Assembly (NCBI RefSeq): GCF_004402405.1
Contig: NZ_SOFE01000008.1
Span: 1 to 64,000, forward strand
Length of the DNA stretch: 64,000 nt
Reading direction: 5' to 3'
From: Cryobacterium levicorallinum
GTDB taxonomy: Bacteria > Actinomycetota > Actinomycetes > Actinomycetales > Microbacteriaceae
In this document: positions 26,207 through 34,004 of the stretch, one piece after another
Layout: every line of letters begins with the position of its first letter
Position numbering within the stretch: the stretch's first letter is position 1
The notes under the pieces: generated by a model
The model's database searches: none
What the model was told of the DNA's origin: nothing
The model's input: the letters and a program-made list of their open reading frames with translations, nothing else
Translations under genes and position numbers: made by a program

Positions 26207-27003
26207 TACTCGGTGCCCTGCTCGGCCTGCTCGACCTCGCGGAAGACGTCGGGGTAGTCATCGAGCCAGGCCCAATGGGCCAGCGGCCAGCTCACGACCA
26301 GAGCCCGCCCGACGACGTTCTCGACGGGCACATAGCCCTGACCGGCGGTCTCGCCGTTGAACCGGGAATCCTTGGAGTTGTAGCGGTTGTCCCCCATCAT
26401 CCAGAGCGAGTCGTCCGGGATGGTCACGTCGAAGTCGATGTCGGAGACCTTGGCCTCGCCGGCCGGCAGCAGCACGTAGGCGGATTCGTCGAGCGGAACG
26501 TCGTTCACACTCATCTGGCCGAGGGCGTTGCAGCAGACGACGTGGTCGCCGGGCAGGCCGATGACCCGTTTGATCAGGTGGTCGTTACTGTCGGGGGCAG
26601 ACAGGCCCACGACCGAGAGCAGCCAGTCGGCCCCGGCAACGATCGGGTTTTGCACGATCTCGGCCTGCGGCAGCAGCCATCCGCCCGGATCTTTGAATAC
26701 GACGACATCGCCGCGCGTGATCGGGATGAGCTCGGGTTCGAGCTGGTTCACGATGATGCGATCGTCCACCTGCAGGGTGTTCTCCATCGACCCGGACGGG
26801 ATGTAGAACGACCGAATCAGAAAGGTCTTGATCAAAAACGAGATCAGCAAAGCCACCACGAAAATGATCAACAGGTCGCGAATGAACAGCAAGACGCTGC
26901 GCTTCTTGCTGGGCGCCTTCGTACTTCGTGCCATTTTGCTTCGGGACCTCTTCGACTCTGACACCCGATGATCGGACCTGGAGGTGAGCACTTCATCTGT
27001 CAT
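26206..27003 (-). CDS. lepB: Signal peptidase I
   Basis: Membrane serine-lysine peptidase that cleaves signal peptides of exported proteins. The 265-residue protein has a cytoplasmic basic N-terminus (about 1-38), one membrane helix (about 39-62), the catalytic serine in YIPSGSMENTL, IVNQL, the catalytic lysine in LIKRVIGLPGD and a final box GDNRYNSKDSRF. Only one membrane segment is visible. It lies in the conserved rplS-lepB-rnhB-DUF2469 order, but a strong hairpin separates it from rplS. Confidence 0.95.
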   Translation of the reverse strand: MTDEVLTSRSDHRVSESKRSRSKMARSTKAPSKKRSVLLFIRDLLIIFVVALLISFLIKTFLIRSFYIPSGSMENTLQVDDRIIVNQLEPELIPITRGDVVVFKDPGGWLLPQAEIVQNPIVAGADWLLSVVGLSAPDSNDHLIKRVIGLPGDHVVCCNALGQMSVNDVPLDESAYVLLPAGEAKVSDIDFDVTIPDDSLWMMGDNRYNSKDSRFNGETAGQGYVPVENVVGRALVVSWPLAHWAWLDDYPDVFREVEQAEQGTE

Positions 27004-27011
27004 TTAACCGC

Positions 27012-27048
27012 CTGAGCTCCCCATCAGTTTAGGTGATGGGGAGCTCAG
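27012..27048 (-). terminator. Perfect 15-bp hairpin between rplS and lepB
   Basis: CTGAGCTCCCCATCA (27012-27026) pairs perfectly with TGATGGGGAGCTCAG (27034-27048), leaving a 7-base loop. Downstream on the minus strand the bases are GGCGGTTAAATG, so there is no real T-run. It may be a Rho-assisted terminator, an attenuator limiting lepB expression, or an mRNA-end stabiliser for rplS. Confidence 0.6.
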
Positions 27049-27083
27049 TAAGAATCCGGTTGAACCTTGGGTCAGCGCGAAAG

Positions 27084-27425
27084 TTAGCGCTTTTCCTTGA
27101 TCTTGGCCTTCTTGCCACGCAGGTCGCGCAGGTAGTACAGCTTCGCGCGACGAACGTCACCGCGGGTCACGATCTCGATGTGGTCGATGACCGGGGAGTG
27201 CACCGGGAAGGTACGCTCGACGCCGATCTGAAAGCTGACCTTGCGAACGCAGAACGTTTCGCGCACGCCTTCGCCGGAGCGGCCGATGACGACTCCCTGG
27301 AAGACCTGGATACGAGAGCGGGTTCCCTCAATGATGTTGACGTGAACCTTGACGGTGTCGCCGGCACGGAAGTCAGGAAGATCCTTCTTCAGTGATGGGG
27401 CGTCTACCGCGTCGAGAATATGCAT
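27084..27425 (-). CDS. rplS: 50S ribosomal protein L19
   Basis: The 113-residue product matches L19 through its whole length: [73 protein letters not shown] and the basic C-terminus. It is usually the last gene of rpsP-khpA-rimM-trmD-rplS; here a membrane-protein gene lies between it and trmD, and a hairpin follows. Confidence 0.96.
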   Translation of the reverse strand: MHILDAVDAPSLKKDLPDFRAGDTVKVHVNIIEGTRSRIQVFQGVVIGRSGEGVRETFCVRKVSFQIGVERTFPVHSPVIDHIEIVTRGDVRRAKLYYLRDLRGKKAKIKEKR

Positions 27426-27600
27426 GTTGTTTCGCTCTCTGTACCCGCCACAGGTCGACTACGCTAGGTGCTTCATTCGAAGCAATCAGTATGAGTTGTG
27501 CGCCGCACAAAGCAGGTTCCCCTGTGGCAGAGTCCTGCAGCGGCACAATCGCCTATTCTGCCATGAACGAGGCCCGGCTGCAAAGTCGGGCTCGATTGAG

Positions 27601-28143
27601 TTAGATGCGGTCGCGCTTTTCTTCGATGACGATGACCTCCGGGGTGCCCGTACGGCCAAAGCCGGGCGTTGGCCTGGTCGTCTTCGGCGACACATGGGGC
27701 AGTGGATGCCCCGGCGCGGCCGGTGCAGACTGCCCGCGTGCCGTCTGCTCCACCAGGTCGACCATCGCGCGCATTCGACGCTTGGCGGAGTCGAACAGCT
27801 CCCAGAGTGCAAACCAGAACACGGCCAGCCCGCCGACGATGACCAACACGCTGAGCCAGCCGGCGGCATCCGCGGAAAAGGGGATCGCGATGATGAGGGT
27901 GTGCCAGAGGGTGAGAACGCCGACGTCGGCGTAGGAGACGGCGCGGGTTTCGCGCACCTCTTTGCGCGCAAAGAAAAGGAGGGCGACGAGGAGAAGCCCG
28001 AGGCCGATGAGCACGGCTCCGAAGAAGATGCCCAGAACGGCCCAGGCGCCCGATCCAAAGATCGAGGACCCGACGAGGAGCCAGAGCGGCAGGGCTCCGG
28101 CGGCAATGAATTGCCAGTGGTAGAAGGCGCGGCGGATGATCAC
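27601..28143 (-). CDS. Small polytopic membrane protein, function unknown
   Basis: I do not recognise a family. The 180-residue protein has four probable membrane helices: about 12-32, 36-58, 72-92 and 96-115. A basic loop (DSAKRRMRAMVDLVEQ) and a Pro/Gly-rich cytoplasmic tail ending in EVIVIEEKRDRI follow. It lies 9 bases after trmD and upstream of rplS, so it may be cotranscribed with trmD. The 175 bases between it and rplS contain the rplS start region and no other gene that I can see. Confidence 0.6.
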   Translation of the reverse strand: MIIRRAFYHWQFIAAGALPLWLLVGSSIFGSGAWAVLGIFFGAVLIGLGLLLVALLFFARKEVRETRAVSYADVGVLTLWHTLIIAIPFSADAAGWLSVLVIVGGLAVFWFALWELFDSAKRRMRAMVDLVEQTARGQSAPAAPGHPLPHVSPKTTRPTPGFGRTGTPEVIVIEEKRDRI

Positions 28144-28152
28144 CGCGCCAGT

Positions 28153-28986
28153 TTATCGACGGCGGCTGGGGCTTTGCTTGGCGTTCGCTGGGGGCAGAAG
28201 ATCGGGTGGCATCAGGTCGGGGCGCACCCGTTCGGTGCGTTCGATCTGCTGCTGACGGCGCCAGGTGCTGATGGCGCCGTGGTTGCCGCTGAGCAGCACG
28301 GGCGGTACGTCGAGGCCGCGCCAGCTGGACGGTTTGGTGTAGCTCGGGTATTCGAGCAGGCCGTCTTCGTGAGATTCCTCGACGAGGCTTTCCGGGTTGC
28401 CGACGACGCCGGGGATGAGGCGTCCGATGGCTTCGATCATGGCCATCACGGCAACCTCTCCCCCGTTGAGCACGTAGTCGCCGAGGCTAACCAGGCGCAC
28501 CCGGCCGCGGGCTTCATAGTGGTCGACGACGCGCTGGTCGATGCCCTCGTACCGGCCGCAGCCGAAAATGAGGTGCTGCTCGAGCGAGAGTTCGCGGGCC
28601 ATCGCCTGGGTGAACTGAGCGCCGGCCGGGGAGGGAAAGATGAGGATCGGGCCGTCGTCGGCGGCGTTGACGGCGGTCGGCGTTTCAGTTGCGGCAGCCT
28701 CGGTCGCTACGGCCGCGGCGTCGGTCGCTACAGCTTCGGTCGCTACGGCCTCGGGAGCGGCGCCGAGGATGGCGTCGAGGGCTGCGCCCCACGGTTCGGC
28801 CTTCATGACCATGCCGGCACCGCCGCCATAGGGAGTGTCGTCGACCGAGTGGTGCCGGTCGTGGGTGTGGTCGCGCAGGTTATGCACGCCGAGTTCGATC
28901 AGTCCGCTCTGGCGAGCCTTGCCGAGCAGCGACAGATCGAGCACATCGAAGAATTCGGGAAAAATGGTGACAATGTCGATGCGCAT
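28153..28986 (-). CDS. trmD: tRNA (guanine(37)-N1)-methyltransferase
   Basis: TrmD makes m1G37 in tRNAs and prevents +1 frameshifts; it is essential in most bacteria. The SPOUT fold starts [20 protein letters not shown], with [18 protein letters not shown], the trefoil-knot region [20 protein letters not shown] and the C-terminal [12 protein letters not shown]. Between about 85 and 115 there is an added Ala/Thr/Val stretch ([20 protein letters not shown]) encoded by near-perfect GGTCGCTAC repeats at 28700-28750. ATG 28986 is chosen; an in-frame TTG at 28992 gives no better start. It lies right behind the sirB-like gene instead of rimM. Confidence 0.94.
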   Translation of the reverse strand: MRIDIVTIFPEFFDVLDLSLLGKARQSGLIELGVHNLRDHTHDRHHSVDDTPYGGGAGMVMKAEPWGAALDAILGAAPEAVATEAVATDAAAVATEAAATETPTAVNAADDGPILIFPSPAGAQFTQAMARELSLEQHLIFGCGRYEGIDQRVVDHYEARGRVRLVSLGDYVLNGGEVAVMAMIEAIGRLIPGVVGNPESLVEESHEDGLLEYPSYTKPSSWRGLDVPPVLLSGNHGAISTWRRQQQIERTERVRPDLMPPDLLPPANAKQSPSRRR

Positions 28987-28992
28987 GGTCAA

Positions 28993-28998
28993 ATTCTA
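28993..28998 (-). promoter_or_regulatory. Possible -10 element for a leaderless trmD transcript
   Basis: TAGAAT on the minus strand lies 6 bases before the trmD ATG; its first three bases are the TAG stop of the sirB-like gene. A leaderless mRNA would result. No good -35 is seen at 16-18 bases. Confidence 0.35.
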
Positions 28999-29850
28999 GA
29001 AGAGTCCGGCGTGCGCTTTCGCCTCAAGGTACCGGCCGACGACCAAATCGACCAGCGGAGCGGGGGCTGGTTCGCCCGGCACCAGCAGTGGAGAGGTGAC
29101 CGACTCGGCACCGGCGCTCTGGGCGCGGGTCAGGTCGAAGAAAAATCCCGGTGCCATCAAGTAGGTACTCACGGTGACGCTGTCGCTGCGGAGGCGGGCC
29201 TCGGTGACGGCGCACGCCAGTCGGGGCGAGGCGGCGGACAAAAAACCGACCGTGACGCGCACGCCGAGGCGCTGCGCCAGCATCTCGCCGATTCGGCGGC
29301 AGTCCTCGACCGCGCGTGTGTCGCTGGAACCGGCAGCGGCGAGGACGACCTCGCGGCCGGGCTGGGCGGTGAATCCGGCGGCGGCGAGCCGGTGCTCGAG
29401 CACATCGATGAGGCGATCATCGGGGCCGAGGGCCCGGGAGACGGTGGTCACGCGGCCGGGCACGCGGGACTCGCGTTGCAGATCGACGTGCACGTGATAG
29501 CCGGCGGAAAGCAGCAGGGGCACCACCACTGCGGCGCGATTCGGGCGCAGCGCGCCGAGGCTGGCCGCGATATCCGGTTGTTGCACGTCAACGAAACCGC
29601 CGGTCACGCTCAGATCGGGGCGCGCGAGCGCGACGGCATCGACGAGGGCGGCAATGGCGGCCTGCCCGTCAGCAGAACTCGTGCCGTGCGAGATGGCGAC
29701 GAGCGCGGCGGGTAGTGCCGTCTGGGGCGCGGCATCCGCTTGATTGCTGCGGGGTCGATCCGCTCGCACCTGGTCGGTGCGAGCCTGGGGGGCGCGAGCC
29801 GGAATGGTTCGCACCTGGTCGGTTCTGAGTCGTTCGCCGAGCAGGGTCAT
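28996..29850 (-). CDS. Sirohydrochlorin chelatase (CbiX/SirB type)
   Basis: Probably inserts Fe(II) into sirohydrochlorin, the last step of siroheme synthesis. The 284-residue protein shows two chelatase halves: the N-terminal LVAISHGTSSADGQ with the metal-binding His, VVVPLLLSAGYHVHVDL with further histidines, and a C-terminal half with LAAAGSSDTRAVEDC. The first 45 residues are an Arg/Asp-rich extension with a duplicated RTDQVR unit. ATG at 29850 overlaps the nirD stop (ATGA), so it is expressed with nirD. A cobalt chelatase role is possible, but nirB, nirD and cobA beside it favour siroheme. Confidence 0.82.
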   Translation of the reverse strand: MTLLGERLRTDQVRTIPARAPQARTDQVRADRPRSNQADAAPQTALPAALVAISHGTSSADGQAAIAALVDAVALARPDLSVTGGFVDVQQPDIAASLGALRPNRAAVVVPLLLSAGYHVHVDLQRESRVPGRVTTVSRALGPDDRLIDVLEHRLAAAGFTAQPGREVVLAAAGSSDTRAVEDCRRIGEMLAQRLGVRVTVGFLSAASPRLACAVTEARLRSDSVTVSTYLMAPGFFFDLTRAQSAGAESVTSPLLVPGEPAPAPLVDLVVGRYLEAKAHAGLF

Positions 29851-30260
29851 GCGGCACTGAGTAGTTCGGGGGCGTGCCGTTTAGTCTCGACGGCGACCTC
29901 GATGAAACCGCCGACCACGCGGGTTTCGTAGGTGTTCAGTACGAGCGTCGGGTTGGTGAAGCATTCTCCGGTGCCGAGATCATAGACCTCTTTGTGCAGC
30001 GGGGAGGCGATGGTGGGGCGGTCGCCCTTGGAGCCGACGATGCCGCGGGCCATGACGTGGGCCTCGGTGTGCGGGTCGCGGTGGTCGACGGCGTAGATTT
30101 CGGTGGGCGAGAGCAGAAACAGGGCGATCTGGTTTTCGCGGATGAGGGCCGCTTCGCCCCAGCTGAGTTCCAGATCGGCCACGGCGCAGGCGCGCTCCCA
30201 GACCAGGGTGGGGCGGGTCAGTGCAACGGTAGGGCGAAACTCGGCGGTTGTCATCGTCAT
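29847..30260 (-). CDS. nirD: Nitrite reductase (NADH) small subunit
   Basis: NirD partners NirB in assimilatory reduction of nitrite to ammonium. The 137-residue protein has the Rieske-like fold (WERACAVADLELSWGEAALI, IYAVDHRDPHTEAHVMARGIVG, IASPLHKEVYDLGTGEC), but the Cys and His pairs that bind a 2Fe-2S cluster are absent, as is usual for NirD. ATG 30260 follows AGGGAG by seven bases. It is transcribed divergently from nirB, in contrast to the usual nirBD order. Confidence 0.9.
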   Translation of the reverse strand: MTMTTAEFRPTVALTRPTLVWERACAVADLELSWGEAALIRENQIALFLLSPTEIYAVDHRDPHTEAHVMARGIVGSKGDRPTIASPLHKEVYDLGTGECFTNPTLVLNTYETRVVGGFIEVAVETKRHAPELLSAA

Positions 30261-30315
30261 GGTGCGCTCCCTGGGTTGTCGCGTTTGTGCGTTGATCCCA
30301 CGGTAGGCGGGCCAT

Positions 30316-30353
30316 ATTTCAACCAGACGCCCCCTATGTTTCCTCGCCGTGAA
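30316..30353 (-). promoter_or_regulatory. Candidate GlnR-type box in the nirD/nirB intergenic region
   Basis: Read on the minus strand: TTCAC-6-GAAAC-6-GGCGT-6-GAAAT. The two GAAA(C/T) half-sites are exactly 22 bases apart, as in the published a-box/b-box layout of actinobacterial GlnR sites (gTnAC-n6-GaAAC). GlnR is known to activate nirB in Streptomyces and Mycobacterium. The second a-box is poor, so this is a candidate only. Confidence 0.5.
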
Positions 30354-30361
30354 ACTCGCCT

Positions 30362-30384
30362 CACAGCGGGGGTGCGCCGCTGTG
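30362..30384. promoter_or_regulatory. Perfect 8-bp inverted repeat, possible operator of nirB
   Basis: CACAGCGG (30362-30369) and CCGCTGTG (30377-30384) flank a 7-base spacer. The site lies 92-114 bases before the nirB start and next to the GlnR-like box, where the NnaR-like regulator encoded downstream could bind. Confidence 0.4.
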
Positions 30385-30475
30385 GGGCTTTCGACCAGCA
30401 CGGGACACACGAGCGACACGAGGGGGAAACTGCCCCGAACTACGCTCACAATTGCCCCGCTTCGAAAGGATGCTG

Positions 30476-33190
30476 ATGCCAGCTTCGAATGAAACCGCTT
30501 CCGCGTATTCTGCCCCAGACCCTGCAACAACCGCTGGGACTGCGACACACGCCGTCACATCGACGAGCAAAGTGGATGCCGCTATTCCCGCTGCCGAGAC
30601 GCCGCGCCGGGTCATCGTGATCGGCGGCGGACCCGCTGCCCACCGCCTCACCGACGCCCTGCACTCCCGCGACACCGAGCACACCCTGTCGATCGTCGTG
30701 CTGGCCGAGGAGAACCACCGCCCCTACGACCGGGTCGCGCTGAGCCAGCGGCTCGCCGGAATGATCGACCTCACTCTGGAGCCCACCGCGCCGTGGGACA
30801 GCGAACGGATCGCCCTGCGCATCAACGAACGCGCCACCCGCATCGACCGGGTCAACCAGACAGTCACAACCGGGGCCGGAGCCGTGCTCGAGTATGACGA
30901 CCTCGTGCTCGCCACCGGGTCAAGCGCGCCCGTTCCGGAGATGCCCGGTCGCGATCACATTCGGGTGTACCGCACCGTCGACGACGTCGACGCCCTCGTC
31001 GACGAACTCGCCGCCCTCACGGCCTCACTCGGCCGCACCCCCAAGGTCGTCGTGGCCGGCGGCGGATTGCTCGGCCTCGAAGCGGCCGGCGGACTGCACA
31101 AACTCGGCGCCGAATCCGCCATCGTACACTCCGGCGGCTGGCTGATGTCGGCCCAGCTCGATGAGGGCGGCGGACAGGCCCTCGGCCGGCTCATCGTGGC
31201 CCAGGGCATCGAGCTGCACCTCGGCACTCGGGCCCGCACCATTCTCACGAACGACGACAACACCGCAGTGACCGGCCTGCAACTCGGCAACGGCCGTACG
31301 ATCGCCGCCGATATGGTCGTCTACGCGATCGGCATCTCCCCGCGCGACGAGCTCGCCCGGGACGCCGGACTCGCCGTCGGTACCCGCGGCGGCGTCACGA
31401 TCGGCAACGACTGCCGCACGAGCGATGCGAATATTTGGGCCATCGGCGAGGTTGCCAGCTGGAACGACCGCTGCGTCGGCCTCGTCGCCCCGGCCAACGC
31501 CATGGCCGAGGTCGTGGCCGACCGGCTGCTCGGTGGCAGCGCCGAGTTCACAACCGTCGACGAGGCCACCAAGCTCAAGCTCTCCGGCGTCGACGTCGCG
31601 AGTTTCGGCGACGCACTTGCCACCACGGCGGGGTCGCTCGAAATCGTCTACGCCGACCCGGCCCGCGGCCTGTACCAAAAGCTCGTCATGACCGACGACG
31701 CCAAGACCCTGCTCGGCGGCATCTTCGTCGGCGACGCCACGCCCTACTCGGCCCTGCGCCCCATGGTCGGCCGCGAGCTCAGCAGCGAACCCGCCGCCTA
31801 CCTCTCGGCCGCCGGCACCGAGGCTCCGGCCGGCGACGAACTGCCCGACGACGCGCTGGTCTGTTCCTGCAACATGGTCTCGGCCGGAACGGTGCGGAGC
31901 GCCGTGCGCGGCGACGATGTGAACAATGAACACCAAACGGAAGCTTGCACCGAACTCGGCGCGCTCAAGGTGTGCACCCGGGCCGGCACCCAGTGCGGGT
32001 CGTGCGTGCCGCTGGTCAAGAAGATCCTCGAGGCCGAGCTGACGGCATCCGGTCAAACCGTGTCGCACGCGCTGTGCGAACACTTCGAGTTAAGCCGGCA
32101 GGAACTATTCGAATCGGTGCGGGTGCTCGGCCTCACGTCGAGCGATGAGATCTTCTCCCGCTTTGGAACCGGCCGCGGCTGCGATGTCTGCAAGCCCGCC
32201 GTCGGCTCGGTTCTGGCCAGTCAGAACACCGCCTACATTTTGGATGCCGGCCGCGGCACCCTGCAGGACACCAACGACCGCGCCATGGCCAATATGCAAA
32301 AAGACGGCACCTACTCCGTCGTTCCGCGCGTTCCGGGCGGCGAGATCACTCCGACCAAACTCGCCGTGATCGCGCAGGTCGCTCTCGATTTCGACCTTTA
32401 CACCAAGATCACCGGCGGCCAGCGAATCGACCTGTTCGGTGCGCGGTTGGAGCAGCTGCCGGACATCTGGCGAATCCTGGTCGACGCCGGATTCGAATCC
32501 GGGCAGGCCTACGGCAAGGCGCTGCGCAACGTGAAATCGTGCGTCGGGTCAACCTGGTGCCGATTCGGAGTACAGGATGCCGTCGGCCTCGCGATCCGCC
32601 TGGAACTGCGTTACCGCGGGCTGCGCGCGCCGCACAAGTTCAAGTTCGGGGTCTCGGGCTGCGCCCGCGAGTGTGCAGAGGCCCGCGCCAAGGATGTCGG
32701 CATCATCGCGAGCGACAACGGCTGGAACATGCATGTCGGCGGCAATGGCGGCTTTCAGCCGGCCCACGGGCAGCTACTCGCGACCGACCTCGACGAAGAA
32801 ACCTTGATCAAGTACATCGACCGCTACCTGATGTATTACATTCGCACGGCCGATCGGATGCAGCGCACCGCCCGTTGGATGGAAGACCTCGAGGGCGGCC
32901 TGGAGCACGTGCGCGACGTGGTTATCAATGATTCGCTCGAATTGGCCGAGGAACTCGAACAGGCCATGCTCGCCCACGTCGACAACTATGAGGACGAGTG
33001 GGCGGCGACGCTCGCTGATCCGGAGCGGTTGCGCCGGTTCCGTTCCTTCGTGAACGCGCCGACCGAACCCGACCCGAGCATCGTGCTCGTTACGGAGCGT
33101 GACCAAATCCGGCCGGCGACCCCGGCCGAGCGAGCCTCGTCGAGTACTGTTCTCCTAAGCGGAAGCCGCATTCCTGTACGAAAAGAGTAA
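30476..33190 (+). CDS. nirB: Nitrite reductase (NADH) large subunit
   Basis: NirB reduces nitrite to ammonium with NAD(P)H through FAD, Fe-S and siroheme. Of 904 residues, about 40-320 form the FAD/NAD oxidoreductase part (VIVIGGGPAAHRL; VVVAGGGLLGLEAAGGLHKLG). Two BFD-like 2Fe-2S regions follow (CSCNMVSAGTVRSAV with CGSC; GCDVCKPAVG). The C-terminal part binds siroheme and 4Fe-4S through CVGSTWC and CARECAEARAKDVG. ATG 30476 is preferred, with GAAAGGA five bases upstream. The cobA gene starts five bases after the stop, so siroheme synthesis is coupled to the enzyme. Confidence 0.95.
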   Translation: MPASNETASAYSAPDPATTAGTATHAVTSTSKVDAAIPAAETPRRVIVIGGGPAAHRLTDALHSRDTEHTLSIVVLAEENHRPYDRVALSQRLAGMIDLTLEPTAPWDSERIALRINERATRIDRVNQTVTTGAGAVLEYDDLVLATGSSAPVPEMPGRDHIRVYRTVDDVDALVDELAALTASLGRTPKVVVAGGGLLGLEAAGGLHKLGAESAIVHSGGWLMSAQLDEGGGQALGRLIVAQGIELHLGTRARTILTNDDNTAVTGLQLGNGRTIAADMVVYAIGISPRDELARDAGLAVGTRGGVTIGNDCRTSDANIWAIGEVASWNDRCVGLVAPANAMAEVVADRLLGGSAEFTTVDEATKLKLSGVDVASFGDALATTAGSLEIVYADPARGLYQKLVMTDDAKTLLGGIFVGDATPYSALRPMVGRELSSEPAAYLSAAGTEAPAGDELPDDALVCSCNMVSAGTVRSAVRGDDVNNEHQTEACTELGALKVCTRAGTQCGSCVPLVKKILEAELTASGQTVSHALCEHFELSRQELFESVRVLGLTSSDEIFSRFGTGRGCDVCKPAVGSVLASQNTAYILDAGRGTLQDTNDRAMANMQKDGTYSVVPRVPGGEITPTKLAVIAQVALDFDLYTKITGGQRIDLFGARLEQLPDIWRILVDAGFESGQAYGKALRNVKSCVGSTWCRFGVQDAVGLAIRLELRYRGLRAPHKFKFGVSGCARECAEARAKDVGIIASDNGWNMHVGGNGGFQPAHGQLLATDLDEETLIKYIDRYLMYYIRTADRMQRTARWMEDLEGGLEHVRDVVINDSLELAEELEQAMLAHVDNYEDEWAATLADPERLRRFRSFVNAPTEPDPSIVLVTERDQIRPATPAERASSSTVLLSGSRIPVRKE

Positions 33191-33194
33191 GCAA

Positions 33195-34004
33195 ATGACA
33201 GCCCAGAATTCCCGAACGACTGGGTCAGTCAGCACCGGATCAGTCACACTCGTGGGCGGGGGCCCCGGCGCCGCCGGACTGCTGACCGTCGCAGCAGTGA
33301 CGGCCATCGCTCAAGCGGATGTCGTGTTGTTCGACCGTCTCGCCCCGAACGACGAACTCGCCCTGCTCGCGCCCCACGCGGTCCTCATCGACGTCGGCAA
33401 GCGCGCCGGCAGCCATCCGGTCTCGCAGACCGGCATCGAAGAACTCATTGTCGAACATGCCCTGGCTGGCAAGCGCGTGGTGCGGCTCAAGGGAGGCGAC
33501 CCCTATGTCTTCGGGCGCGGCAGCGAAGAAGTTCTGGCTTGCCACCGCAACGGCATTCCAGTGACCGTGATTTCCGGCGTCACCAGTGCGATCGCCGTTC
33601 CGGCGGCGGCGGGAATCCCGCTCACCCACCGCGGCATCAGCCACGCGTTCACCGTGATCAGCGGCCACGCGCCGCTCACCGACAACGAGCTCGAGGGTCT
33701 CACTCTGCTCGGCAGCACCATCGTCGTGCTGATGGGAGTCGGCACGTTGCCGACCCTGAGCCAGGGCCTGCTCCGCCACGGCATGCCAGTCGGCATGCCG
33801 GTGGCGATTATCGAGCGCGGCTTCAGTGCCACCCAGCGCACGACCGTGAGCACGCTCGGGACGGTGCTGGCCGATGCGGCCGCGGCCGGCGTACGCAGCC
33901 CCGCCGTGCTGGTCGTCGGCGAGGTCGTACGCCTCGCGTTCAGCGGTGACGCGGCCGCGAACGACCTCGTGGCCCGCGCCGCCGAATTTTCGGTGACCGA
34001 CTGA
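33195..34004 (+). CDS. cobA: Uroporphyrinogen-III C-methyltransferase
   Basis: Adds two methyl groups from SAM to uroporphyrinogen III, giving precorrin-2, the first committed step to siroheme. The 269-residue protein has all family motifs: VGGGPGAAGLLTVAA, ADVVLFDRLAPNDELALL, LIDVGKRAGSHPVSQTGI, VVRLKGGDPYVFGRGSEE, VTVISGVTSAIAVPAAAGIP and GISHAFTVISGH. It has no fused dehydrogenase or chelatase part, unlike E. coli CysG. It shares one base with the nnaR-like gene (TGATG). Confidence 0.94.
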   Translation: MTAQNSRTTGSVSTGSVTLVGGGPGAAGLLTVAAVTAIAQADVVLFDRLAPNDELALLAPHAVLIDVGKRAGSHPVSQTGIEELIVEHALAGKRVVRLKGGDPYVFGRGSEEVLACHRNGIPVTVISGVTSAIAVPAAAGIPLTHRGISHAFTVISGHAPLTDNELEGLTLLGSTIVVLMGVGTLPTLSQGLLRHGMPVGMPVAIIERGFSATQRTTVSTLGTVLADAAAAGVRSPAVLVVGEVVRLAFSGDAAANDLVARAAEFSVTD

